Notes under the pieces: generated by a model
The model's database searches: none
What the model was told of the DNA's origin: nothing
The model's input: only the letters and a program-made list of their open reading frames with translations
Shown here: positions 17,274 to 25,905 of the stretch, one piece after another
Layout of the letters: every line of letters begins with the position of its first letter
Position numbering within the stretch: position 1 is the first letter of the stretch
Translations under genes and position numbers: made by a program
From: Dyadobacter psychrotolerans
Lineage (GTDB): Bacteria; Bacteroidota; Bacteroidia; Cytophagales; Spirosomataceae
Direction: 5' to 3'
Length of the DNA: 64,000 nucleotides
Assembly: GCF_004349265.1 (NCBI RefSeq)
Contig: NZ_SMFL01000022.1
Location: 1 to 64,000, forward strand

Positions 17274-17689
17274 GATTTGGTTAATAGTTTCTTAGCGAAA
17301 TGAATAGCCCGGTCTAGAATGTATGTCCATTGGTCTTGAAATGCTGGTTTTAATAAATAACCTGTAACACTGGCTTGGTAAGCCTGAACAATATCGTTTG
17401 GAGAATGAGAGCCCGACAAAATGAAAACCGGTAAATGCCAAGCCAATGCAAGTGCGCGGACCTGGCGTAATATTTCAATACCATTTAAAGACGGTAACGT
17501 AAGATCAAGAAAAATCAGACTGGTTTCGATTTTTTGAGTTTTGCCAAGCATTGAAATTAAATCTTTACCATTTACACAGCGGCTCACAATGCAGTCAGAA
17601 TGGGTTTGATTCACTGCCATTTCAAAAAAGAGAACATCATCATCGTCGTCATCTACCAGATAAACAGTCCATTCAGCGTTTGGTGTCAT
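17270..17689 (-). CDS. Single-domain response regulator (Rcp1/CheY type)
   Basis: A stand-alone receiver of 139 residues with no output domain. It has the acidic pocket in YLVDDDDDDVLFFEMA, the phospho-acceptor Asp in IFLDLTLPSLNG, the Ser in FILSGSHS, and the Lys in GYLLKPAF. ATG 17689 is preferred; a TTG 15 bases upstream is in frame. It overlaps the TolC gene by four bases, so it is part of the efflux operon. Such receivers usually relay phosphate or bind a partner protein. Its place at the head of a pump operon, beside a complete OmpR-type pair, is unusual. Confidence 0.9.
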   Translation of the reverse strand: MTPNAEWTVYLVDDDDDDVLFFEMAVNQTHSDCIVSRCVNGKDLISMLGKTQKIETSLIFLDLTLPSLNGIEILRQVRALALAWHLPVFILSGSHSPNDIVQAYQASVTGYLLKPAFQDQWTYILDRAIHFAKKLLTKS

Positions 17690-17728
17690 AAGCGGTGGCG
17701 TCAAAGTCCAAAGTAAATATGCAACCGA

Positions 17729-17768
17729 TTAGAGGATAGTTAGAGGGTTATTAAAATATGATTAGAAG
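17729..17768 (+). promoter_or_regulatory. Four TTAGAGG-like heptamers at exact 11-bp spacing: OmpR-type operator
   Basis: TTAGAGG (17729), TTAGAGG (17740), TTAAAAT (17751) and TTAGAAG (17762) repeat once per helical turn. Head-to-tail sites with an 11-bp period are the hallmark of OmpR/PhoB-family binding. They lie in the intergenic region between the efflux operon and the response-regulator/kinase pair, so the OmpR-type protein probably controls both directions. Confidence 0.65.
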
Positions 17769-17802
17769 GGCGTCTTTACGCCAGTCTTCGGGCGAGGTTG
17801 CT

Positions 17803-17810
17803 TAATTTTG
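17803..17810 (+). promoter_or_regulatory. -7 promoter box for the OmpR-type regulator
   Basis: TAATTTTG fits the TAnnTTTG consensus of the Bacteroidota primary sigma factor. It lies 32 bases before the start codon and 34 bases after the heptamer array. A -33 TTTG is not clear. Confidence 0.45.
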
Positions 17811-17842
17811 ACCGGTGAAGTGTATGAGATCAGTTAAAAGCT

Positions 17843-18520
17843 ATGAATGTTTTAGTCGTTGAAGATGACGTCGAATTAACCCAGTTCATTCAAAAAGGAC
17901 TGCTTTCTGAGGGAGTTGCGGTTTCGGTCGCCTTTGACGGCGTTATCGGGCGCAGTATGGTCAATGAGCACCGCTTTGATGTGGTCATATTGGATGTGAA
18001 CCTTCCGGGCATAAATGGTTTTGACCTTTGCCGTTTTATTAAAGAAAACTGGCCGGCCATTCCTGTGATCATGCTTACCGCGCTGGGTAGTCTGGATAAT
18101 AAAGTGTTGGGGTTCGAAGCGGGAGCTGACGATTATTTATCAAAACCTTTTGCATTCAAAGAGTTGTTGTTCCGTCTGAAAGCATTAGCGAGACGACACC
18201 CGTCCCGGGCTCCGATGGCCAAACGACTGCAGTTACTGGATCTTGAAATGGAAACAGATTCACATAAGGTCTGGAGAGCCGGCGAGCGTATCGAGCTGAC
18301 TGCAAGGGAATATGCGCTGCTTGAATATCTGATGCTCAACCAGGGAAAGGTAATGAACAGGGTTGATTTGCTTGAAAATGTCTGGGACGTTCATTTCAAT
18401 ACCAACACCAATGTGGTTGATGTTTATGTCAATTACTTACGTCGGAAAATTGACTGTATGGAACCCAGGCTGATTCACACTGTTTTTGGTGTTGGTTACA
18501 TGATCGGGGCAGAGCCATGA
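17843..18520 (+). CDS. OmpR/PhoB-family response regulator
   Basis: The 225-residue protein has a receiver domain at about 1-115 (LVVEDDVELT, VVILDVNLPGINGFDL, VIMLTALG, DDYLSKPFAFKEL) and a winged-helix domain at about 128-222 (ERIELTAREYALLEYLMLNQ, VWDVHFNTNTNVVDVYVNYL, HTVFGVGYMI). All phosphorylation residues are in place. It overlaps the kinase gene by four bases, a translationally coupled pair. The sequence resembles CusR/QseB-like regulators. The divergent RND operon and the 11-bp repeat array between them point to efflux control. Confidence 0.95.
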   Translation: MNVLVVEDDVELTQFIQKGLLSEGVAVSVAFDGVIGRSMVNEHRFDVVILDVNLPGINGFDLCRFIKENWPAIPVIMLTALGSLDNKVLGFEAGADDYLSKPFAFKELLFRLKALARRHPSRAPMAKRLQLLDLEMETDSHKVWRAGERIELTAREYALLEYLMLNQGKVMNRVDLLENVWDVHFNTNTNVVDVYVNYLRRKIDCMEPRLIHTVFGVGYMIGAEP

Positions 18521-19887
18521 GTATCAAGAGAAGGATCACGATCGGATTCGTTGTCTTGGTGGCAACTTTACTGCTTTTGTTTTCAGTTTTTATTTATCAG
18601 AATTACGAATCCTACCGTGAGTCTTTGATGCAAAGCAGACTGCAACGACGGGCACTTGCCGGACAATTGTATTTTCAGAACCGTTTAGAATTCCACCGCT
18701 CGAGCTATCTGACGCTTCCTGATCAGCATGAATGGCTGATCGACGAAAAAAACGAACTGGTCTACCAATCATCTGGTGCAAATGATTATCAGTTAACCAA
18801 AAATCTGCTTGCTCAAGCCCGTAGAAAAGAAGTATATTTTCAATATAACGCCAAACCCTGGAGCTCACCAAAAGAGGGGGTTGCCCTGTCATTCCTAATT
18901 GACGGATCACGATATGTTTCTGTGGTTACCGCTTATGATCTGACGGGAAGACAAGCCAATGAAAGCCTGCTTTTTATTCTGATTTCCGGAAATATAATAA
19001 TGATGATTGTTGTAGCTTTTGCAGGGTTTTGGTTTGCCCAAAGGGCGCTGCTGCCATTTGATGGGTTGATAGGGCAAATGAACCCTGCAGCGGTTAATGA
19101 TTTTTCATTTAGGCTTTCAACCCAATCGAAAGGTGATGAAGCGGCCTACCTGGCAAGTTCGTTCAACGAACTTCTGGCCCGTTTGCAAACTTTGGCCACG
19201 AGCCAGGAGCATTTTGTGGCGTACGCTTCTCATGAAATCCGTACACCACTGACGGTTGTAAAAGGTGTTTTAGAAACATCATTAGCTTATGATGAAAGCC
19301 TTGAAGATACCAAGCAAAGTATGGGAAAGGCACTTGTGCGTCTGGAAGGGGCAATCAATCTGGCCAATTCGCTTTTGCATCTGGCAGAAGTGGAAGGTTT
19401 GCCTGCGGGTCAGTTTAAGGAAGACATAAACATCGTCGATACGATTTTAGATACAATCACTTATTTAGGAGAAAAGCATCCAGACCAGCATATTGAATTG
19501 CAATTAACGGATAATTTTACAGAAAATACCTCCGCAATACGGATACTGGGAAATTCTACGCTGCTGCGTACTGTCCTAAACAATATCCTGGAAAATGCCA
19601 GCAAGTATTCTTTAAATAAACCTGTTGCGCTCATTGTTGATTTTGATAGGAATCTGGTGATGATCAAAGTGATCGACCAGGGAATGGGTATTCCCGCCGG
19701 CCAGCTTGATGACGTATTTCTGCCGATGATGCGGGCTGCAAATGTGGGCAATCTTCCGGGCTTTGGACTCGGGCTCACCATTGCCAAAAAAATCGTTGAT
19801 ATGCACCAGGGACAGCTTACCGTTAAATCTATGGCTGGACAGGGTACCACGGTTTGTATCCTGTTACCTACTTTATCGCTTTCCTGA
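18517..19887 (+). CDS. Two-component sensor histidine kinase
   Basis: Partner of the OmpR-type regulator, 456 residues. Two membrane helices (about 7-26 and 149-171) bracket a small periplasmic sensor of about 120 residues. A HAMP-like linker follows, then HisKA with His239 in VAYASHEIRTPLTVVKGVLE, and a HATPase domain with an N-box (VLNNILENASKYS) and G-boxes (DQGMGIPAG, GFGLGLTIAKK). This is the CusS/QseC plan. The signal sensed is unknown; a substrate or stress linked to the adjacent pump is likely. Confidence 0.94.
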   Translation: MSIKRRITIGFVVLVATLLLLFSVFIYQNYESYRESLMQSRLQRRALAGQLYFQNRLEFHRSSYLTLPDQHEWLIDEKNELVYQSSGANDYQLTKNLLAQARRKEVYFQYNAKPWSSPKEGVALSFLIDGSRYVSVVTAYDLTGRQANESLLFILISGNIIMMIVVAFAGFWFAQRALLPFDGLIGQMNPAAVNDFSFRLSTQSKGDEAAYLASSFNELLARLQTLATSQEHFVAYASHEIRTPLTVVKGVLETSLAYDESLEDTKQSMGKALVRLEGAINLANSLLHLAEVEGLPAGQFKEDINIVDTILDTITYLGEKHPDQHIELQLTDNFTENTSAIRILGNSTLLRTVLNNILENASKYSLNKPVALIVDFDRNLVMIKVIDQGMGIPAGQLDDVFLPMMRAANVGNLPGFGLGLTIAKKIVDMHQGQLTVKSMAGQGTTVCILLPTLSLS

Positions 19888-19918
19888 ATTTAAGTTATAA
19901 TCAGAGCTATCTTTGTTT

Positions 19919-20308
19919 ATGGATCGAAATAAAAAAGACGATATTCCCTTTAAGCCAAACGACCATCTTGCCAATGAGAGGACCTATCTGGCTTGGGTAA
20001 GAACAGGAATCGGCATTATGGCTTTTGGATTTGTAGTAGTCAAATTTTCTCTTTTTGTAAAACAGATAGGGTTTGCCTTAGGTACGAAAGTAAATACCGC
20101 TTCGCATGGATATTCTGCAATTATCGGTATTGTACTGGTTGCCATGGGTGTTTTGGCCATTTTGTTTTCTTTCTTGCAGTACCGAAAAACCGATCAGCAG
20201 CTCAGAAGCGGTGCGTACCAGCCGTCCACGGTACTGACGAGCGTTTTAACCGGAGTTATCTTGCTGATTAGTGTGGTTTTGATAGTATATCTTATCCAGA
20301 GCGTATAA
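19919..20308 (+). CDS. DUF202 (YidH-like) membrane protein
   Basis: A 129-residue protein with the family motif LANERTYLAWVRTGIGIMAF near the N-terminus. Three hydrophobic helices follow (GIGIMAFGFVVVKFSLF, SAIIGIVLVAMGVLAILFSF, LTSVLTGVILLISVVLIVYL). DUF202 proteins are small inner-membrane proteins of unknown function. ATG 19919 is chosen over a TTG six bases earlier. It follows the kinase by 31 bases on the same strand and may be co-transcribed. Confidence 0.88.
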   Translation: MDRNKKDDIPFKPNDHLANERTYLAWVRTGIGIMAFGFVVVKFSLFVKQIGFALGTKVNTASHGYSAIIGIVLVAMGVLAILFSFLQYRKTDQQLRSGAYQPSTVLTSVLTGVILLISVVLIVYLIQSV

Positions 20309-20329
20309 GCTCAACGAGCGCTAAAATAT

Positions 20330-20665
20330 TAGTTGGTTTTCAAAATTACCTGTCCGTCAGCATCGTTGATACCCGCTTTATTTCAGCACTTAAAAAGATG
20401 CTTTCAGGCTCAAAAGGTGTGGCAGTGTTCAGATCACTCTTCAGCGCTTTTGGAAAAGAGAACCCTCTCATTTTTTAGCTGACAAGATTCTTAATGCCAT
20501 TACGCTTCGTGTTCGCCAAAAGCACATAGGCATTACGGGATCCGACTAAATTATCTGCTGGGGCAAGATTTCTGACTGATAATTTTACTTCATAATTGCC
20601 ATTGTTATCTTTCTTTAACTTAATCGTTGCTTCGGCTGCGGGAACAATGGCACAAGCCTATAAGA
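20330..20665 (-). pseudogene. Remnant of a secreted or lipoprotein of unknown function
   Basis: The minus strand reads IVPAAEATIKLKKDNNGNYE, then VKLSVRNLAPADNLVGSRNA and YVLLANTKRNGIKNL. After stops and frameshifts, weaker traces of the same protein follow (VLFSKSAEE; ADGQVILKT). This pattern (a conserved immunoglobulin-like acid-rich secreted protein seen in Cytophagales) is recognised only by general resemblance. Several stops interrupt it, so it is not expressed as a full protein. Confidence 0.45.
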
Positions 20666-20669
20666 GTTA

Positions 20670-21089
20670 TTAAGGCACTTTTTGCGCTAATTTTACTTCT
20701 TGTTTTGTGACCTGATTTGTCTGCTGATAACGTTTTCTGAGGCGGACGGAATCCAGCATTACACCCTGTAAAAGAAGTGTCAATTGATGTCTGGTGATGG
20801 CTATATTTTCTGACTGTGGCCATTCAAAAGTGCCCTGTTCAAGCTTTTTGATATACATCGCAAACCCGTCCCAATCCCACTGCAAGAGCCGGATTTGATT
20901 AAGTCGTTTACCTAAGAAAACGAAAATGTCTCCGCTCGCCGGATCAAAGCCCAATTCATTCCGGACCAGGCCAGCCAAACTGTATTTATGGTATCCTATA
21001 CCATTCTGATTGTAAACAGCCTGTTTGCTTATCCCTTGCGTTTGCCACTGATCGTACAGCTCACGCATTCTTTCTGTCTCATTTTTCAT
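20670..21089 (-). pseudogene. IS66-family TnpA-TnpB in-frame deletion fusion
   Basis: The 139-residue frame starts like the IS66 accessory protein TnpA (RMRELYDQWQTQGISKQAVY). At about residue 36 it switches into the middle of TnpB (SLAGLVRNELGFDPASGDIF, then VFLGKRLNQIRLLQWDWDGF and KKLEQGTFEWP). The end of TnpA and the start of TnpB are gone, so a deletion has joined two genes in frame. The transposase TnpC does not follow in the same direction. The open frame survives, but the protein is not expected to work as either parent. Confidence 0.75.
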
Positions 21090-21169
21090 GAAACAAGATT
21101 ACGAACTATGCGAATCTGTTAAAATATGGGTATCACCGGACGGATACGTTCTTTCGACCAAGGTATGTA

Positions 21170-21390
21170 AAGCTTTACATAAGATCGGACGAAAGGCGTT
21201 TTTGTTCGCTGGTTCTCATTAGGCAGCCGAACTGACAGCCGCTATGTATTCCTTTATGGCAACATGTAAGAAAAACGGCGTTGACGAGCAGCAGTGGCTG
21301 ACAGATGTATTTGAAAGAATACAATCTCATAAACATAAAGATCTTTATCAGTTGCTTCCCAATAACTGGATTAAATACCGGAACGGTTGA
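21170..21390 (+). pseudogene. IS66 transposase (TnpC) C-terminal remnant
   Basis: The plus strand reads KIGRKAFLFAGSH, a TAG stop, then AAELTAAMYSFMATCKKNGV and QQWLTDVFERIQSHKHKDLY, ending QLLPNNWIKYRNG. This is the well-known IS66 tail (GRKNYLFAGSHEAA...; LLPHNWK). The stop replaces the Glu codon after GSH. It points away from the TnpA-TnpB fusion next to it, so the two pieces come from different copies or from an inversion. An 11-bp direct repeat (CGGACGGATAC at 21137 and 21430) brackets it. Confidence 0.7.
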
Positions 21391-21442
21391 TCACCTGTCA
21401 CAAAGCTAAACTACACAATACTGGTTCCTCGGACGGATACCT

Positions 21443-21660
21443 TTATTTATACTTTTTATCAATTACAAGTTTCGACCATATTGACCCACCGGTATCGGTG
21501 TTGGTAATAATTATATGCGTCATGGCTGTATTTGGAGCTCCATGCCAATGCGCTACGTTGGTTGCACATTTAACTACATCACCTCTTTTAATGTTTTTAA
21601 TTGGGTTACCTATAAGCTGGTAGAGATTTTTCTCCGGGTCGCCAAAAGTTCCCCCTGTGG
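21443..21660 (-). pseudogene. Cupin-domain protein, C-terminal remnant
   Basis: The minus strand reads YQLIGNPIKNIKRGDVVKC, ATNVAHWHGAPNTAMTHIII and TNTDTGGSIWSKLVIDKKYK before a stop. This is the second half of a small cupin (GDVVxCPPNVxHWHGA...), including the two metal-type His of HWHG. The first half with the other metal ligands is missing, and the upstream sequence holds no start. Confidence 0.6.
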
Positions 21661-21739
21661 TCGGGAAAGCGATTATAACCGGAAAAAAAATGTGCTGAAC
21701 TTTATCTGATACAGTCCGAGCCTATTTTATTCAGTTTGG

Positions 21740-22843
21740 TTAACAAAACTTTGAAATGATAGTATTTGAGAGATCTTTTGTGACTTTTGTGAAGCCAATT
21801 ACCTTTCCGTCATAGTCATGAATTGCTGTGATGGTTACCTGCCCCCAAAACTGTGTAGCGTCCTTTCGGACACGCCATCCAGTGTCTCTGGCAGTGCCCT
21901 GCTGAGAGGCTTCCTCGATTAGGTTTAAATGCCGTTTTTCGAGTTGATCCTGGCCGGAATAAAATATACTAAAATTCTGGCCAATAATTTCATTTGCTTT
22001 ATACCCTTTTAACTTTTCTGCACCCCTGTTCCAGTTTTCGATGTATCCTTTCTCGTCGAGGATCAAAATGGCGTAGTCTTCTATTTCTTCAACCATCTTC
22101 TGATAACGTAGCGCCTTTAAGTCTTTGATTGCCAGTGACTCCATTACGATGTCCTTAATCTTTGAATCTAAATTATGGGTTTCCTCTCCCAGTAATGTGA
22201 GCCAGTTTTCATCCACCTCGGCAACGCCGTCTCTAACCAGGTTTACCAAACCAATAATATTGGACAGGGGATGTCTGATCTCATGGGATTGCATAAATGC
22301 TATTTTTTTTAAAGATTCATTTTTTGTCACAGTTTCGGCAATTTGCTTTTCGAGCAGAAAACGGCTCAGATCAAGTTCCAGCAACGCTGTCACCTGTTTT
22401 GATAGAGTTAGCAATGTTCTTTCCTGTAATTCTGACATCGTGCTCGGTTTCAGGTCAAACAAACAAAGGGTGCCTATTTTCAAGCCGTCGTTCAATATTA
22501 GTGGTGCTCCTGCATAAAATCTGACATGTGGAGACGACTGGACCAAAGGATTGTCATTAAATCTGGGATCCTGGGATGCGTCACTGACAATCATCACCTC
22601 ACTTTTTTGTATCGCAAATTGGCAGAAAGATGTCTCGCGAGGCATCGGTTTGGTCTGGAAACCAACAGCTACCCGTATCCAATTAATTTCTTTACCTAAT
22701 AATGTCAGTAGGGCGACGGGTTTGTCGCATAACTGCGAGGCCAGATCAACAATATTTTGCAATTCGGTTTGCTTACTAAATTCGAAATTCAAAAAAAGCT
22801 CTGCTGTTTGTGAGCGGATATCCTCATCATTTAACGAATTCAT
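21740..22843 (-). CDS. GAF-DHp-PAS protein without a kinase ATPase domain
   Basis: This 367-residue cytosolic protein starts with a GAF domain (about 25-160; DKPVALLTLLGKEINWIRVA, FCQFAIQ, VRFYAGAPL, IGTLCLFD). A HisKA-like helical pair with a candidate His follows (AFMQSHEIRHPLSNIIGL), then a PAS domain (about 250-355; DYAILILDEKGYIENWNRGA, WGQVTITAIHD). It ends without a HATPase domain. That could mean truncation of a longer kinase or a sensory partner for another kinase. A single-domain response regulator lies about 95 bases upstream on the same strand. The following DNA is decayed, so a lost 3' end is plausible. Confidence 0.8.
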   Translation of the reverse strand: MNSLNDEDIRSQTAELFLNFEFSKQTELQNIVDLASQLCDKPVALLTLLGKEINWIRVAVGFQTKPMPRETSFCQFAIQKSEVMIVSDASQDPRFNDNPLVQSSPHVRFYAGAPLILNDGLKIGTLCLFDLKPSTMSELQERTLLTLSKQVTALLELDLSRFLLEKQIAETVTKNESLKKIAFMQSHEIRHPLSNIIGLVNLVRDGVAEVDENWLTLLGEETHNLDSKIKDIVMESLAIKDLKALRYQKMVEEIEDYAILILDEKGYIENWNRGAEKLKGYKANEIIGQNFSIFYSGQDQLEKRHLNLIEEASQQGTARDTGWRVRKDATQFWGQVTITAIHDYDGKVIGFTKVTKDLSNTIISKFC

Positions 22844-22938
22844 TATTAATTGTAGTAAAGTGATTTGTTAGTAATTAATCGTAAATATGCCTAATGGGAA
22901 GATGTGGCATCAATAAATCCTTCAAAGCCTAATATTGG

Positions 22939-23334
22939 CTAATGGCCGGTGTTGGCCTGTGAAAGGATTTCTCTTATCACCTGCAGTGGAATTGGCTTGG
23001 AAATCAAACGGGTAATTTCTTTATAAGTTCGTGCCATTGTGATATCTCCTATATCGGATGAGGAGCTCACCATATATATGGACGGGCTGTAATGTGCAAT
23101 ACTGGAATCTCTAAGCTGATCCAGGAACTGCCAGCCATTGAGTCGTGGCATGTTGATGTCCAACAAAATAATGTCAGGTAATGCAGACAGCTGATATTTA
23201 TTTTGATTAATGAATTCGATTGCCTCCTGGCCATCGTTCAGTTCAATAATACTGGATGTAGGCGATGTTCTACCAATCAAAGTTCTTACTACGAACTTGT
23301 ACACTAAATCATCGTCAATTACGCCTATGATCAT
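22939..23334 (-). CDS. Single-domain response regulator
   Basis: A 131-residue receiver: MIIGVIDDDLVYKFVVRTLI carries the acidic pocket, DIILLDINMPRLNGWQFLDQ the phospho-Asp, VSSSSDI the hydroxyl position, and LISKPIPLQ the Lys. No output domain follows. It is upstream of the GAF-DHp-PAS gene on the same strand and probably shares its transcript. Confidence 0.88.
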   Translation of the reverse strand: MIIGVIDDDLVYKFVVRTLIGRTSPTSSIIELNDGQEAIEFINQNKYQLSALPDIILLDINMPRLNGWQFLDQLRDSSIAHYSPSIYMVSSSSDIGDITMARTYKEITRLISKPIPLQVIREILSQANTGH

Positions 23335-23616
23335 TATTTTATGTAATTAATATCATTTCTTAACCACGGAATTTTATGTTATTTGAGGCAAGAGGAATCT
23401 ATTATTGAAGCCGTTTTGTCGAAATCAGACCGGTGTACACATAAGCTTTGCGTTTGAGTCAATTGAATTCGACAGTACTCCATGCAGTCCGGTGGTATGC
23501 AATGTATGACATTAAAGCTGATAAAGGGTTAATAAATGCAAATTTAAGCCCTTCATAAGTTTAATTTGCTGACAACTATTAAGATAGCAGCCAAAAAGGA
23601 GCTGATATTTCCCAGA
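23335..23616. other. Spacer with no recognisable feature
   Basis: No gene is seen here. It contains the promoter side of the response-regulator gene and the breakpoint where the debranching-enzyme pseudogene lost its N-terminal part. Confidence 0.4.
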
Positions 23617-25019
23617 AAGTGAGATACAGCAGCTCGGGCAGCCTTGGGCATCAGGTGGCCGAATTCAAGAACATGGTCAAGCAGATGCATAAGGCAGGGA
23701 TCGAAGTGATCTTAGATGTTGTCTACAATCATACCGCCGAAGGCAACCATTTGGGGCCTACCTTGTCCTTTAAAGGTTTAGACAATATTTCCTACTACCG
23801 TCTTAGCCAACAAGATCCCTGCTATTACATGGACTATACCGGCACAGGCAATATAATGAACGCGCGGCTGCCATTTGTATCGGGCCTGATCATGGACAGC
23901 CTACGGTATTGGATCACAGAAATGCATGTAGATGGTTTCAGGTTTGACCTTGCATCTGCACTGGTCCGAACGCTGCATGAAACAGACACACTCAGCGCCT
24001 TTTTCAGCATTATCCATCAGGATCCGATCATTTCACAGGTGAAGCTAATTGCAGAGCCATGGGATATTGGAAGTGACGGATACATGGTCGGACAGTTTCC
24101 CGGAGGGTGGGCGGAATGGAACGGTAAGTACCGCGATTGTGTACGTGATTATTAGTGTGGAGCAGATAGCAAGCTCGCTGAATTCGCAGAGCGCTTTACA
24201 GGCAGTGCTGACCTTTACAAGGGCGGTTACCGCCAGCCGACTGCGAGTGTCAACCTGATCACGGCCCATGATGGCTTTACGCTCAATGATTTGGTCAGCT
24301 ATAATGAAAAGCACAATATTGCCAATGGAGAAGATAACAATGACGGCGCCAATGATAATAACAGCTGGAACTGTGGCACGGAAGGCCCTACGGATGATCC
24401 GGAGATTACCGCATTGAGGGACAAACAAAAAAGGAACCTGTTAACAACACTATTTTTATCACAAGGCGTGCCGATGCTGGTTGCCGGGGACGAATTTGGA
24501 CGCAGTCAGAGCGGCAATAACAACGCTTATTGCCAGGACAACGAGATATCCTGGCTGAACTGGGAAACTGCCGACCAGGAGCTGCTCGAATTCACTAAGG
24601 GGATTATCCGCTTTTGTAAACAGCACCCTACCTTTAGAAGAAGAAGGTGGTTTCAAGGAAGGCCGATCAAGGGCTCGAGTGTTCACGACATTATGTGGTT
24701 TTTACCTGAGGGTACCCAGATGTCAGATGAAAACTGGGAACATGGTTTTGCTAAATCCCTTGGCGTTTATTTGGACGGAAAAGGGATAAAGGATGTTGAT
24801 TACAATTCCGACAGGCTTGTTGATGATAGTTTCTACATCATTTTCAATGCCCATTTCGAACCTTTGGATTATATTCTTCCGGTTGGAAATAGCGCCCAAA
24901 CCTGGAGAAAGACGATTGATACAAGCATTGGTTTTGTTGGTCTGGACTGGCATGAATTTAAGCCAGGCGATGCCATTCAGGTGCAAAGCCGCTCATTGAT
25001 GGTGATGCAGCAAACCTGA
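23617..25019 (+). pseudogene. glgX: Glycogen debranching enzyme GlgX, 5'-truncated with an internal amber stop
   Basis: One frame runs through the GH13 catalytic part of GlgX-type isoamylases: VILDVVYNHTAEGNHLGPTL, the nucleophile in DGFRFDLASAL, the acid/base in LIAEPWDIG, ITAHDGFTLNDLVSYNEKHN, GPTDDPEI and SQGVPMLVAGDEFGRSQSGN. A TAG at 24153 interrupts VRDY-stop-CGADSKLAEF, where the family has Trp, so TGG to TAG is the likely change. The N-terminal CBM48 domain and first barrel strands are missing. The catalytic residues are otherwise intact, which suggests recent loss of function. Confidence 0.8.
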
Positions 25020-25301
25020 TGTTATCTCCGAACAGGAATTAAGCAGAGCCCAATCTGTTCATCAATTGGGTGATCTACAAAGAATTTTTGAGCTATATAC
25101 GTCATTTTTATGAAGGAAGTTAGATCGCTGCGGTATTATTAATGATGCAGTTGATTTGCAGGCAAAATATTTCCGGGATTTTCCAATACCGCGACTTCTG
25201 CCGTAAAAGAAATAAAAGACATTCTACATTGAGTATTTGATTTCTCAGAATTTCTAATCAAAGTGCAAAACCAAAAATGCATTTAATAAGAAGGTTAAAA
25301 A

Positions 25302-25391
25302 GTGAAAGAAAACCTTTATGCAGCCGAATGTCAAAAAATACCAGGGATGGATGAGGGACGTAAAGGTGTGGGATGGAGGGATTTCCAGTAA
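25302..25391 (+). CDS. Possible 29-residue peptide
   Basis: A GTG-started frame preceded by AGAAGG with 7-base spacing, an unusually good Shine-Dalgarno match for this phylum. The peptide ends EGRKGVGWRDFQ and overlaps the left arm of the hairpin at 25375. No family is recognised. It may be a leader-like peptide or chance. Confidence 0.2.
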   Translation: MKENLYAAECQKIPGMDEGRKGVGWRDFQ

Positions 25392-25423
25392 GATGCAAAA
25401 TGTAATGTCTAATAAATCCCTCC
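25375..25423. repeat. 10-bp perfect inverted repeat
   Basis: GGAGGGATTT (25375-25384) pairs exactly with AAATCCCTCC (25414-25423), leaving a 29-base loop. There is no T-tract. It lies in the spacer between the debranching-enzyme pseudogene and the hybrid kinase. Confidence 0.5.
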
Positions 25424-25905
25424 GGATAAAGTTTGCAATTCAAATACTCAATAAATTTAAAACAAAAAACATGAACCTCTGATACAGACTGAAATTAGCC
25501 GACTGGCTGTAACACTTAGTGTTGTGTGTAGAACTGCTAGCAACAAACGTCAAAGTATTACATTAGCAGTGCGCGTTGCATTTCTTACTTTTATTTAAAG
25601 TTCACAGAACCGCCCAGAAGAAGTTTTCGTCAGCTTTTACAGAATTGAAGTCGTTACAGATTCTCAGAAGAACGGATTATTGTTTAAGCAAAAAAGACAC
25701 TTCTGTTGAACAGCTGGTGCTGGGATTTTTATTAAAATTTGAAGAATCAACGCCTTTGATACAATATAATTTGTCCAAAGCAGTCAAAACAATATATAAT
25801 CATTAAAACGGTTGGTTGAAAGTTAAAAACAGGTTATATATTTACAAAATATAGCGACATCTCCATCCGTGAATCACTGCTTACTTAAAACCCTCATTTT
25901 CTTAA

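Larger units (their letters stand above)
25020..25905. other. Long spacer with a hairpin and short frames only
   Basis: No gene family was recognised in this 886-base stretch. It contains a perfect 10-bp inverted repeat (25375-25423), a 29-codon frame with a good ribosome-binding-like sequence (25302-25391), and a 76-codon plus-strand frame at 25576-25806 with no recognisable motif. The last 100 bases, AT-rich, probably carry the promoter of the hybrid kinase. Confidence 0.4.

Noticed and set aside
25576..25806. 76-codon plus-strand frame before the hybrid kinase
   Set aside because: No recognisable domain, signal or ribosome-binding site, and it lies in AT-rich non-coding DNA. It may be a relic but cannot be supported as a gene.
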